Of a stretch of DNA of 64,000 nucleotides, positions 50,979-59,563 are shown one piece after another. This DNA comes from Ferrimonas balearica (GTDB lineage: Bacteria > Pseudomonadota > Gammaproteobacteria > Enterobacterales > Shewanellaceae). The stretch lies in NCBI RefSeq assembly GCF_019802085.1, contig NZ_JAHVHV010000001.1, positions 1,054,001-1,118,000 on the forward strand, read 5' to 3'. Position 1 is the first letter of the stretch; every line of letters begins with the position of its first letter. The notes below the pieces were generated by a model that was given only the letters and a program-made list of their open reading frames with translations, was not told where the DNA came from and did not search any database. Position numbers and translations under genes: made by a program.

Positions 50979-52358
50979 TCAGGCCTTGTGCTTGGCCAGG
51001 CGGCGGCTCAGGGCCGATTGGCTGAGGCCCAAAAGCGCCGCCGCGGCGCTTTGGTTGCCGGCGGTGCGACTCATCGCCTCGTCAATGAGCAGCTCATCCA
51101 TCTGGGCCAGGGTGGGGAGCTGGGCGGGGAAGACCAGGTGGTCTGCCGGGGTGGCGTCCTCACTGGCCGGCACCGCCTGGCGAAAGGGGTCCAGGCATAG
51201 CCGGCCCTCCTGGCTGCGACTGACCGCATCGTAGGCCAGGGCTTCGAGTTCGCGCACGTTGCCCGGGAAGGGGTGACGTTTAAGCAGGGGGAACACCGCC
51301 TCATCGATGGGCAGGGGCGCCTTGCCCATCTCCTCGCAGGCGCGGTGCACAAAGTGGCTGAGCAACAGCGGCAAGTCCGCCGGCCGCTCCCGCAGGGGGG
51401 GCAGGCGAATTTGGTGGGCCTGCAGGCGGTAGTAGAGCTCGTCTTTGAGCCTCCCCTGGCGCATCAGCGCATCCAGCGGCTCGGTGGCGGCGCAGAGGAT
51501 CCGACACTGGCTCTGCTGGGGACGATCGGCCCCCAGGGGGAAGTATTCGCCGCTTTGCACCAGGGTCAGTAGCTTGGCCTGGGTGTCCGGGCCCAACTGG
51601 TCGATGCCATCGAGAAAAAGCACCCCGGCCCCGGCGCTGCGCACCAGCCCGGCTCTGTGAGTGTCGGCCCCGGCGAAGGCCCCTTTGACGTGACCAAACA
51701 GGGTGTCGTCGATGGCATCGGCGTCCAGGGCCGCCAGGTTGACGGAAACAAAGGGGTGCTGGGCCGCGCTGGTCTGGTGGATCGCCCGGGCGATAAGGCG
51801 CTTGCCGGTGCCGCTTTCGCCGCTGATGGCCATGGGCTGGCGGCTGACGCTGAGCGCCTCGATGTAGCGGAAGATGTCCAGCATCGACTCGCTGCAGGTG
51901 AGGATCTCGGCAAAGGCCTGGGGGGTCTTAAGCAGCTTGTCGAGGAAGCGGCTGCTGAGGTTCAGGTAGGCCTGCTCCAGGTTGGCGATCTCCAGCGCCC
52001 GCTTGACGCTGGCGGCCATGGCGGCCACCTCGCCGGTCTTGACGAAAAAGTCGTAGGCGCCCTGGCGCATGCAGCGTACTGCGGTGTCCACCTCGTTGAC
52101 CCCGGTGACGATGATCACCCGGATCTGTGGGTGGCGCTGACGAATTTGGGCCAGCAGCATCTCGCCGCTGACGTAGGGCATGGTCAGGTCCAGTAGCACC
52201 AGGGAAAAGGGGCTTTGACCCAGGCGGTCCATCACCTTGCGGCTGTCCAGGCAGGTCTCCAGCAGGGCGTCGGGCACCAGGCGGTTGAGGGTCATGGTCA
52301 TGCTGCGCAGCCAGCTGGCTTCGTCGTCGACAATCAAAATGGACTTGCTGTGGCTCAT
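50979..52358 (-). CDS. NtrC-like response regulator with degenerate AAA+ domain
   Basis: A 459-residue protein: receiver domain (phospho-acceptor Asp in LVLLDLTMP, Lys in FFVKTGE), AAA+ sigma-54 interaction domain, C-terminal Fis-type helix-turn-helix (AGNQSAAAALLGLSQSALSRRLAK). The AAA+ motifs deviate: Walker A is GESGTGKRL; the sigma-54 contact loop GAFTGA reads GAFAGA; Walker B LFLDE reads LFLDG. Loss of the catalytic Glu and of the loop Thr suggests weak or no ATP-driven activation of sigma-54, so it may act as a repressor or sigma-70 regulator, as TyrR-like proteins do. Overlaps the kinase gene by four bases. Confidence 0.9.
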   Translation of the reverse strand: MSHSKSILIVDDEASWLRSMTMTLNRLVPDALLETCLDSRKVMDRLGQSPFSLVLLDLTMPYVSGEMLLAQIRQRHPQIRVIIVTGVNEVDTAVRCMRQGAYDFFVKTGEVAAMAASVKRALEIANLEQAYLNLSSRFLDKLLKTPQAFAEILTCSESMLDIFRYIEALSVSRQPMAISGESGTGKRLIARAIHQTSAAQHPFVSVNLAALDADAIDDTLFGHVKGAFAGADTHRAGLVRSAGAGVLFLDGIDQLGPDTQAKLLTLVQSGEYFPLGADRPQQSQCRILCAATEPLDALMRQGRLKDELYYRLQAHQIRLPPLRERPADLPLLLSHFVHRACEEMGKAPLPIDEAVFPLLKRHPFPGNVRELEALAYDAVSRSQEGRLCLDPFRQAVPASEDATPADHLVFPAQLPTLAQMDELLIDEAMSRTAGNQSAAAALLGLSQSALSRRLAKHKA

Positions 52359-54331
52359 GCCAGCGCCTCCTGGGCAAAATGAATGCGGATGCGCGTCCCC
52401 TGGCCGGGGGCGGAATCGATGGTCATCTGGGCGTGGTGTTCGGCGAGGATCCGGGCGCACACCGCCATCCCCAGCCCGGTGCCCCCCTCGGCACGACGGG
52501 TGGTGAAGAAGGGCTCGGTGATCCGCTCCCGCACCGCATCGCTCATGCCGTGGCCGTTGTCCGCCACCTCCAGGTAGGGGCGTCCGTTGGTGACGCCGGT
52601 GGTCAGCTTAAGCCGACCCTCCTGTTGGGGCAGCGCCAGGCAGGCGTTTTGGATCAGGTTGATCAGCACCTGCTCCATCGCCTGCTGCTGGGCCTGGATG
52701 GCGGGCAGGGCGGGGCACAGCTCGGTGGTAACCTCGAACGCCTTATGCTGGTTGGTGGTCAGGCGCAGGGAGGTGGCCACCACGGCGTTGAGATCCACCT
52801 CCTGGGTGGGCTGGTCCTGATCCGGTTGGGCGTAGCGCTTAAGATCGCTGACGATGGTGCTGATCCGCCGGGCGCTGTCGCCGATGCTCTCCTGGCTGTG
52901 GGCCAGCTCCATCATCGCCCGGGCCGGGGGCAGGCCGGCGATCTGCCAGAAAGGGTCCTCCTGCTCGTAGGCCTGCCAGGCCGGGGCCAGATCCTCCAGG
53001 GCATCGGACAGCAGGGCCACGGACTGCAATATCAGCCCGGTGGGGTTGTTGATCTCGTGGGCCACGCCGGCGGAAAGCTCCCCCAGGGAGGCCAGTCGGC
53101 TGGCCTTCTCGTTCTCCTGGCGCAACAGCACCTGCTCGGTGATCTCCACCCCCATCACCACCACCTGCTTGCGCAGCAGAGGGTGACACTGGATCTCCCA
53201 ATGGCGGTTGGCCTGGTCCCGGTAGTGGCCCATCCAGGGGCGATGGTGCTTGATCACCTGGCCCATGCGCCGGTCCAGATCCAGCGGCCCCTGATCGTTG
53301 GTCAGCTGCTGTTTGATGGACAAAAAGGCGTTGGCCTTGTCGTTGCCCCACAACCGGGTGCGATCGGCCTCGTAGAGCACGATGCCGTGGGGCAGGCCGT
53401 CCAGCACCGACTGGAATTGACGGGACAGCATGGCGTAACCGCTCTCGGCCTTACGCCTCTGTCGCAGCTCGGAGCGCAGCTCCTTGTCCCGGGCCTTGAG
53501 CCCCCGGCTCATGCGCCAGGTCACCAGCATCCCAATCATCGACAGGATGGCCACGGCAAAGGCCGCCTGGGTGTAGCGGTTCTGGGTGGCCTCGAGGTCC
53601 ACCTTCTCCCGACCCACCCCCAGCCACTGGTTGAGCAGGCGGTCGTACTCGCCGCTGATCTTCATCTGCCGCAGTTGCTGGTTGATGGCGGTGATCAGCG
53701 CTTGGTTGCCCCGGTAGCTGACGTAGGTGAAGGAGCCGTAGATCAGCGGATCCGAGGCGGAGTGCACCTTGTCGTAGCGCGGCTGCAGACGGCGGGCCAC
53801 GTACTGCTCGGCGATCACCAGATCCACCTGGCCCCCTTGCAGCATCTGGAAGCCGGTCTCGTAGAGATCCACCGGCACGATGTCGAACGCCCACTCCTGC
53901 CCGGCCAGGAACACATCAACAAAGGAGCCGGTTTTGACCGCGATGCGCATCCCCGCCAGTTGCGCCCAGTCGGTGATGTAGGGCTGGGAGGGCAGGGAGT
54001 AGGCCTTGGCGAAGGTGGTGAAGATGGGGTCGGACTGGGGGTGGGCCCGGGGCCGATCCACCGGGCTGACCGCCACCAGCAGATCGATCTCCTGGGCATC
54101 GAGCTGATTCAGAAGGGTTTGCAGGTTGTGGCGTCGCACCTGAACCTCGCGGCCCATGCGTTTGCCCAACCGCTGCATCAGCTCCACGTGCAGTCCGGTG
54201 TCCAGGCCGTTTTGGCGCCACTCGAACGGCGGCGTGTGGGAGTGCACCCCCAGCACGATGGGCTCGGCCGGCGTCTGGGCATGGGCCGGCAGGGTCAACA
54301 TGAGCGCCAGCAGGCAAAAGAGTCGTTTCAT
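52355..54331 (-). CDS. Sensor histidine kinase with periplasmic solute-binding domain
   Basis: A 658-residue membrane kinase. Signal peptide (1-18), then a periplasmic type-3 solute-binding domain (PPFEWRQNGLDTGLHVELM to about residue 245), one membrane helix (about 254-272), a coiled coil, a PAS-like region (310-400), the phosphorylated His425 in AGVAHEINNP, and an ATPase domain with NLIQNACLAL, DNGHGM, and GGTGLGMAV. The binding domain suggests sensing of an amino acid or small carboxylate. It pairs with the overlapping response regulator. The porin gene lies upstream with a terminator between them. Confidence 0.92.
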   Translation of the reverse strand: MKRLFCLLALMLTLPAHAQTPAEPIVLGVHSHTPPFEWRQNGLDTGLHVELMQRLGKRMGREVQVRRHNLQTLLNQLDAQEIDLLVAVSPVDRPRAHPQSDPIFTTFAKAYSLPSQPYITDWAQLAGMRIAVKTGSFVDVFLAGQEWAFDIVPVDLYETGFQMLQGGQVDLVIAEQYVARRLQPRYDKVHSASDPLIYGSFTYVSYRGNQALITAINQQLRQMKISGEYDRLLNQWLGVGREKVDLEATQNRYTQAAFAVAILSMIGMLVTWRMSRGLKARDKELRSELRQRRKAESGYAMLSRQFQSVLDGLPHGIVLYEADRTRLWGNDKANAFLSIKQQLTNDQGPLDLDRRMGQVIKHHRPWMGHYRDQANRHWEIQCHPLLRKQVVVMGVEITEQVLLRQENEKASRLASLGELSAGVAHEINNPTGLILQSVALLSDALEDLAPAWQAYEQEDPFWQIAGLPPARAMMELAHSQESIGDSARRISTIVSDLKRYAQPDQDQPTQEVDLNAVVATSLRLTTNQHKAFEVTTELCPALPAIQAQQQAMEQVLINLIQNACLALPQQEGRLKLTTGVTNGRPYLEVADNGHGMSDAVRERITEPFFTTRRAEGGTGLGMAVCARILAEHHAQMTIDSAPGQGTRIRIHFAQEALA

Positions 54332-54378
54332 ACCGGGATCTTAAAGGGGCCTTGGGCGGATTGGCGTTGCCCAGATCG

Positions 54379-54414
54379 CAAAAAACGCCCGACTCGGAGG
54401 ACCGAGCCGGGCGC
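54379..54414 (-). terminator. Terminator of the porin gene
   Basis: On the minus strand GCCCGGCTCGG-TCCT-CCGAGTCGGGC is followed by GTTTTTT. Confidence 0.85.
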
Positions 54415-54432
54415 GCGCTAGTGACACGAAGG

Positions 54433-55491
54433 TCAGAACTTGAAGTGCATGCCGACGGTGACCAGGTTGTCGGTGTCGTCGTACAGCTTGGCGGAGGCGG
54501 TCTCCACCTCGGCGTCGAACACACTGTAGTGGGCAAACAGCTTGGTTTGCTTGGACAGGGCGTAGTCGGCACCGATGGCGTAGTTGGTCACCTTGGTGCT
54601 GTCCACGTCCGCCTTGTTCAGGTCGCTCAGGCTGCCTATCACCTTACCGATGTAGCCGCCGTTGCCGGAGTCGTCCTGGCCGTAACGGGCCTTAAGGCTC
54701 AGCTTGTCGGTCAGGCCGTAGGCCAGGTCGATGATGAAGCCGTCGCCATCCAGGTTGTCGTGTTCGATGTCCTGGGTGTTCTGGTAGATGGCGCCGATTT
54801 TGAATTTGCCTAGTTTGTATTGGCCGGTGGCGCGCACCGCTTCATCGCCGCCGATACCGGCGTTGTAGGCCACGGCAAAGAAGTAGGGCTGGCTCTTCAT
54901 CATCTTGTCGCCGTAACCCAGGGTGACGGAGTAGGGATCCGCATCCTCAGGCGCCTGATCTTTGCCGTAGTAGTCGTCCTCCAGCAGGTAGGAGGCGATC
55001 ACCTGGAAGCCGGCCATCTTGGGGCTGAAGTACATTACCTGGTCGCCGTGGCGGTTGTTGCCCGCCAGCAGGCGGTTCATGTCGGTGTTGGTCAGGTTGA
55101 ACTGGTCCACCTTGCCCTCGGCCAGCATAAAGGCCTGGTCGTGGCGACCGAAGATCAGTCGGCCCAGTTGGCTGGATTCCATCCCCAGGTAGGTGTTGCG
55201 GGAGGAGAAGGGATCGGAGCCGTTGCCCTGGTCCATGGCGTTGACCTGGACCTCGGCCTGGTACACCACCTTAAGCGTTTCGCTCACGGCGTGGCTGCCG
55301 CGCACCCCGATCATGGAGAAGTCGTTCTCCAGCTGGGTGCCTTCGCCGCCGCCGGGGTTGCTGGCAAAACCGGTGTCGGCGTGGGTCACACTGGCACGGA
55401 AGGCGCCGTAGAATTGCGGCTCTTCGGCCTGGGCCACCAGGCTGGTGGCGGACAGGGCAACGGCCAGGGTGGACAGCGCAAATTTATTCAT
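54433..55491 (-). CDS. Gram-negative general porin
   Basis: A 352-residue trimeric-type porin with signal peptide MNKFALSTLAVALSATSLVAQA. The mature start EEPQFYGAFRASV, the L3-like stretch, NTYLGMESSQLGRLIFGRHDQAF and the final VGMHFKF are typical of the Gram-negative porin family of shewanellae and vibrios. The start at 55491 gives proper spacing to GAGGGAA; upstream in-frame ATG and TTG codons exist. It is divergent from fccA, and the shared intergenic region carries two identical-format dyads. Confidence 0.9.
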   Translation of the reverse strand: MNKFALSTLAVALSATSLVAQAEEPQFYGAFRASVTHADTGFASNPGGGEGTQLENDFSMIGVRGSHAVSETLKVVYQAEVQVNAMDQGNGSDPFSSRNTYLGMESSQLGRLIFGRHDQAFMLAEGKVDQFNLTNTDMNRLLAGNNRHGDQVMYFSPKMAGFQVIASYLLEDDYYGKDQAPEDADPYSVTLGYGDKMMKSQPYFFAVAYNAGIGGDEAVRATGQYKLGKFKIGAIYQNTQDIEHDNLDGDGFIIDLAYGLTDKLSLKARYGQDDSGNGGYIGKVIGSLSDLNKADVDSTKVTNYAIGADYALSKQTKLFAHYSVFDAEVETASAKLYDDTDNLVTVGMHFKF

Positions 55492-55655
55492 CATTTCCCT
55501 CAATCATTGGCTGTTTCAGACAGCGCCAGATTAGGGGGAGGGCAGACGCTGAAACGTGATGTGACGCCCACTTTGTCCTGCGGTGAAAAGCCGCGGTCGG
55601 AAGTGTTAACTCCTTGGCAACGCGAGAGGAAAAAAACAAAACCCTTCCACCGGGT

Positions 55656-55671
55656 TATGCGTTTTTGCATA
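55656..55671. promoter_or_regulatory. Dyad TATGC-N6-GCATA (site 1)
   Basis: TATGC-GTTTTT-GCATA, perfect 5-bp arms. Its start is 32 bases, about three helical turns, before site 2, so both lie on the same face of the DNA. The 5-N6-5 layout is that of CRP/FNR-type sites but with different arms. Confidence 0.55.
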
Positions 55672-55687
55672 GCCTGCCCGGTGGGGC

Positions 55688-55703
55688 TATGCGCCCTTGC
55701 ATA
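55688..55703. promoter_or_regulatory. Dyad TATGC-N6-GCATA (site 2)
   Basis: TATGC-GCCCTT-GCATA, perfect arms, 140 bases before the fccA start codon. With site 1 it suggests co-operative binding of a dimeric regulator controlling fccA, the porin, or both. Confidence 0.55.
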
Positions 55704-55842
55704 CGCCCATTTTCGAACTGTGACGGCCCGTGAGAAATTCACCCATCGCGGTGTTTTCACCGGGGGCATTTGCCAATAGTGGAGGGGAATTGACTGACCC
55801 CGCTGGACCCTTCCCCCAGTCGGGACACACTGGAGAGAGAGA

Positions 55843-57627
55843 ATGAAAACCCCGTTTACCCTGTCCCTGGCCGCTGGCCTGGTCGCCGGTGTTCTGGCGG
55901 CCCCCACCCTGGCCGCCGATAACCTGGCCGGTTTCCACAACGACATGGGCGGCTGCCAAAACTGCCACAGTGACGCCAACCACCCCACCGACGACAACCT
56001 GACCTTCGAGAACGAGCAGTGTCAGAGCTGTCACGGTGACCTGGCCGAGGTGGCCGAAAGCGAACAGAACGTGGAGCACAGCCCCCACCTCTCTCACCTG
56101 CCGGGCGAGCCCGCCTGCACCAGTTGCCACAGCGGCCACGAGAAGTCCGTGGTCTACTGCGACTCCTGCCACAGCTTCGAATACGACATGCCTTTCGGTG
56201 GCAAGTGGGAGCGTCAGGAGCCGAGCATCGATGCCCTGGTCAAAGCCAACTCCGATCGGGAGAAAGCGCTGAAGGCTGCCCCTCGCGCCACCACCGACAT
56301 CGTTGTGATCGGCTCCGGCGGTGCCGGCCTGTCGGCCGCCGTGGCCGCCCACGACAAGGGTGCCAAGGTGATCGTACTGGAGAAGGAGCCCCTGGTGGGC
56401 GGCAACACTAAGCTGGCCGCCGGTGGCATGAACGCCGCCATGACCCAGCAGCAAAAAGCCAAGGGGATCGAGGACAGCCTCGCCCTGATGACCGAAGACA
56501 CCATGAAGGGCGGTCGCAACATCAACGATCCGGCGCTGGTTGAGGTGCTGGTGGGCCACTCGGCGGCCTCCGTGGACTGGCTGACCGGCCTGGGCGCCGA
56601 TTTGAACGACGTGGGCCGCATGGGCGGCGCGTCGGTTAACCGTACCCACCGTCCCACCGGCGGTGCCGGCGTCGGGGCCCACGTGGTTCAGGTGCTGTAC
56701 GACAACGCCAACCAGCGTGACATCGACATCCGCTTCAACAGCCGCGCGGTGGAGATCATCAAGGACGAGGCCGGCCAGGTGAAAGGGGTGCTGGTGAACG
56801 GCGCGCACACCGGTTACTACTGGATCAAGGCGGAAGCCGTGGTGGTGGCCACCGGCGGCTTCGGGCGCAACAACGATCGCGTCTCCGAGCTGGATCCCAA
56901 GCTGAAGGGCTTTGCGGCCACCAACCACCCGGGTGCCACTGGCGACGGTCTGGACGTGGCCAAGAACGCCGGCGCGGCGATGCAGGATCTGGAGTACATC
57001 CAGGCCCACCCGACCCTCTCCGTGGCCGGTGGTGTCATGGTGACCGAAGCGGTGCGCGGCAACGGCGCCATCCTGGTCAACCGTGACGGCAAGCGCTTCG
57101 TCAACGAGATCACCACCCGGGACAAGGCCTCCGCGGCCATCCTCGAACAAGAGGGCAAAACCGCCTTCCTCATCTTCGATGACTCCGTACGTCACTCCCT
57201 GAAGAAGATTGAGCGCTACATCGAGCTGGGTGTGGTGCCCACCAACGCCAGCCTCAAAGCGCTGGGCGAGGCCCAGGGGATCGACGGCGCCGAACTGGAG
57301 AAAACCGTGGCCCGCTACAACGAGTTCGTGGCCAGCGGTCAGGACGCCGATTTCGCCCGTCCGAACCTGCCCCGCAGCCTGAATCAGGGCAGCTTCTACG
57401 CCATCGAGGTGACGCCGGCGGTGCACCACACCATGGGTGGGGTGAAGATCGACAACCAGTCCGAAGTGCTCGGTGACGATGGCAAGGTGATCAAAGGCAT
57501 GTTTGCCGCCGGGGAAGTCAGCGGCGGGGTGCACGGTGCCAACCGTCTGGGCGGTAACGCCATCTCCGACATCGTGACCTTCGGTCGCCTGGCCGGCGAG
57601 AACGCGGCCAAGTTCGTTAAGCAGTAA
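55843..57627 (+). CDS. fccA: Periplasmic tetraheme flavocytochrome c fumarate reductase
   Basis: A 594-residue soluble periplasmic enzyme that reduces fumarate to succinate as terminal electron acceptor. Signal peptide [19 protein letters not shown]; then a haem domain with four CXXCH motifs (CQNCH, CQSCH, CTSCH, CDSCH); from about residue 145 the flavoprotein domain with [17 protein letters not shown]. The catalytic residues known from Shewanella FccA are present: Arg in [10 protein letters not shown], His in AVHHTMGG, Arg in [10 protein letters not shown] and His in IQAHPT. All are intact, so fumarate is a more likely substrate than urocanate or methacrylate. Divergent from a porin that could admit the substrate. 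Confidence 0.95.
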   Translation: MKTPFTLSLAAGLVAGVLAAPTLAADNLAGFHNDMGGCQNCHSDANHPTDDNLTFENEQCQSCHGDLAEVAESEQNVEHSPHLSHLPGEPACTSCHSGHEKSVVYCDSCHSFEYDMPFGGKWERQEPSIDALVKANSDREKALKAAPRATTDIVVIGSGGAGLSAAVAAHDKGAKVIVLEKEPLVGGNTKLAAGGMNAAMTQQQKAKGIEDSLALMTEDTMKGGRNINDPALVEVLVGHSAASVDWLTGLGADLNDVGRMGGASVNRTHRPTGGAGVGAHVVQVLYDNANQRDIDIRFNSRAVEIIKDEAGQVKGVLVNGAHTGYYWIKAEAVVVATGGFGRNNDRVSELDPKLKGFAATNHPGATGDGLDVAKNAGAAMQDLEYIQAHPTLSVAGGVMVTEAVRGNGAILVNRDGKRFVNEITTRDKASAAILEQEGKTAFLIFDDSVRHSLKKIERYIELGVVPTNASLKALGEAQGIDGAELEKTVARYNEFVASGQDADFARPNLPRSLNQGSFYAIEVTPAVHHTMGGVKIDNQSEVLGDDGKVIKGMFAAGEVSGGVHGANRLGGNAISDIVTFGRLAGENAAKFVKQ

Positions 57628-57650
57628 GCCAAGCCCTCACACGGCGTTTT

Positions 57651-57677
57651 GGCGGCCCCTCGGGGCCGCCTTTTTTG
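57651..57677 (+). terminator. Terminator after fccA
   Basis: GGCGGCCCC-TC-GGGGCCGCC followed by six T. Confidence 0.88.
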
Positions 57678-58008
57678 TGCCCGAATGCCACAGCTGCTTA
57701 CAAACTGCCCTGCAAGGGAGGCGGGGATGGGGCGGTCCTGTGATTGTCTGGGGCGAGGCTTGGCCGTGAGCACGGCGATCGGATGAGCGGCCCGGGACGT
57801 ATTGAGATTGCAGGCCCGGCCAGGGCCATTCGGACTCGGGGCCTACTGCAACGGGGATCGCCTTCCTCTCCTGATCCCCAATGGGGTGCCCCGGGTCCAC
57901 CTGGTTTGGGTCCGGGTGGCGGGAAACCCGCCGTCGCGACGGCGGTATCGAGGCCCTTGGCGGCATCGATGAGCGGGTCTGCTCGGCAACCCCGTCATCC
58001 GGACCTTT
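57678..58008. other. Structure-rich intergenic region, possible RNA
   Basis: No frame here looks coding. Between 57853 and 57945 there are consecutive stems: GGGGATC/GATCCCC (57853-57879), CCACCTGG/CCGGGTGG with one G-U pair (57897-57919), GGCGGG-AAA-CCCGCC (57918-57932) and a perfect 18-bp palindrome CCGCCGTCG-CGACGGCGG (57928-57945). The last three overlap, so they could be alternative folds. It may be a structured RNA, an untranslated region or a palindromic protein site. Confidence 0.35.
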
Positions 58009-58773
58009 CTAATCGGCGTCCTGTTGGTGGTTGAAGCGGCCCTGCTGAAGAAAGTGCAGGGTTTGCTCGATGACCAGGGGGTCGTCCCTCAGCCGATTGT
58101 GGTGGCGTGCCACCTCCAGGTAATCCGCCATGTTCGTCAATTGCGTGGACTCGGTGGCCACCAGACCGTCGTTGTCGGGCCCCAGCACAGGATCGCTCAG
58201 CCACCCCAGCAGGGCCGGTCGGTCGGTGCCGGCGATGATCCCGGCGGCAAAGGGCGGCTCGGGCAACTCGGTGACCATGCCGTCGCTGCCCAGCGCCAGG
58301 GCGGTGTCCCCCAGGCTCTGCACCCACCAACGCTCACCGTAATGATCCACCAGCGCACTGCCGTGGTTCGGCGTGCCGATCATCACCACCTGGCCCAGGC
58401 GTTCAGCAATGTCGGCACTGTCCGGCTGGGTGAAATACCAGCGGGTCAACAGGCCCCCCAGGGAGTGACCGACAAAGTGCACCCGGGCAGCGTCATCGCA
58501 GCAGCCGTTCAGCTGGGTGCGCACCTGCTGGTGCACCTGTTCCGGGGTTTTGCCCAGGGAGTTGTAGTCCAGCACCCGCACCTGGTACCCCGCCTGCTCT
58601 AGTCCGTCGGCCAGGGTTCGCATGGCCGAGGCGCTGCGGGCCAGACCGTGGATCACCACCACGGTCTCATCGGCGTAGGGGGAGGGGGCATCAGGCAGCT
58701 CGCGACTGCTGCAGCCGGCGAGGGCCAATGCAGCCACCAGCATCAGGGCGCGGCCAAGGGGTTTTAGGGTCAT
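58009..58773 (-). CDS. Lipase-like alpha/beta hydrolase lipoprotein
   Basis: A 254-residue lipoprotein with signal MTLKPLGRALMLVAALALAGC. It has VVVIHGLARSASAM (oxyanion region) and the nucleophile elbow VGHSLGGLL, as in PGAP1/LipA-like hydrolases; the acid and His are likely Asp in GPDNDGLVA and His in VARHHNRL. The start at 58773 gives the best signal; a GTG at 58803 is the alternative. Substrate unknown. Only convergent or distant neighbours. Confidence 0.82.
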   Translation of the reverse strand: MTLKPLGRALMLVAALALAGCSSRELPDAPSPYADETVVVIHGLARSASAMRTLADGLEQAGYQVRVLDYNSLGKTPEQVHQQVRTQLNGCCDDAARVHFVGHSLGGLLTRWYFTQPDSADIAERLGQVVMIGTPNHGSALVDHYGERWWVQSLGDTALALGSDGMVTELPEPPFAAGIIAGTDRPALLGWLSDPVLGPDNDGLVATESTQLTNMADYLEVARHHNRLRDDPLVIEQTLHFLQQGRFNHQQDAD

Positions 58774-58848
58774 CGGGGCAGTGTCATTCAATGGGGTGTT
58801 CACAGCCTACCCCAAGTGCCATGGACCCAAGCTGAATTGCGGCGCGAC

Positions 58849-59427
58849 TCAGCTCAGCGGTTTGACCATCAGCAGCCAGTCCCCGCCATGGGGGGCGCCA
58901 GGGTAGGGCACCAGGGGTTTTTGCGCCCGGGCCTCGAAGCCCAGGTGATCATAGAGCCGTTTGGCGGCGCGGTTTTCTGAGGCAACGATGAGGCTGACCG
59001 AAGGGCAGCCCATCTGAAGGGCACGCCGCTCGCTGTCTTTGAGCAGCACGCTGGCCAGCCCCTGACCCCGGTACGCTGCCCGTGTGGCCACGGCGTTGAT
59101 GTACCAGCTGCCGGGGGCCTGGGACTCCAGCATCACCAGGGGGCGCACCACGTCTGGACAGTCGGACAGATCCTCCTCCGGGTAGGGATCCGGCAGGGCG
59201 TAGGCCAGGCACATGGCCACCACCTGTCCGCCCCCGAGGATCACCTGGGCGTGGCGGTAGCTGAAACCGCCTTCCTCCCGGGCAGCGCGACGACGACCCA
59301 CTTCCTGAGCCGTTTCACCGGGTTCGGCCATCTTTTGCCAGAGATATTCGGGGATCCCCTCTCCGGCCAGGTTGATGAGATAGGCCAGTTGGTCGGCGTG
59401 TTGGGACAGTGCGGGCTGGATCTTCAT
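58849..59427 (-). CDS. GNAT-family N-acetyltransferase
   Basis: A 192-residue cytoplasmic acetyltransferase with the acetyl-CoA motif TRAAYRGQGLASVLL and the C-terminal ENRAAKRLYDHLGFE typical of the family. The ATG at 59427 follows GGAGG. The acyl acceptor cannot be told. Confidence 0.88.
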   Translation of the reverse strand: MKIQPALSQHADQLAYLINLAGEGIPEYLWQKMAEPGETAQEVGRRRAAREEGGFSYRHAQVILGGGQVVAMCLAYALPDPYPEEDLSDCPDVVRPLVMLESQAPGSWYINAVATRAAYRGQGLASVLLKDSERRALQMGCPSVSLIVASENRAAKRLYDHLGFEARAQKPLVPYPGAPHGGDWLLMVKPLS

Positions 59428-59563
59428 GGCGCCTCCGGGCTGAGGGCAAGTGTAGCCGATGGCTCTGGCTCCCGACTCGAAGGAGTGGATCCCATTCAGG
59501 GCGCTTTTTATCCAGCGACGAGCTAGGTACACTGTCGCCTCCTAGCTGATTGGAGTGCCCGTT

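Larger units (their letters stand above)
55492..55842. promoter_or_regulatory. Divergent control region, porin / fumarate reductase
   Basis: A 351-base region that contains the tandem dyads described below. No gene is supported. AT-rich stretches at 55600-55650 are candidates for promoter elements of one or both genes. Confidence 0.45.

Noticed and set aside
57637-58034. Short frames on either strand in the intergenic stretch after fccA as genes.
   Set aside because: Translations are Pro/Arg/Gly-rich without domain features or ribosome sites and reflect the GC-rich hairpin sequence.
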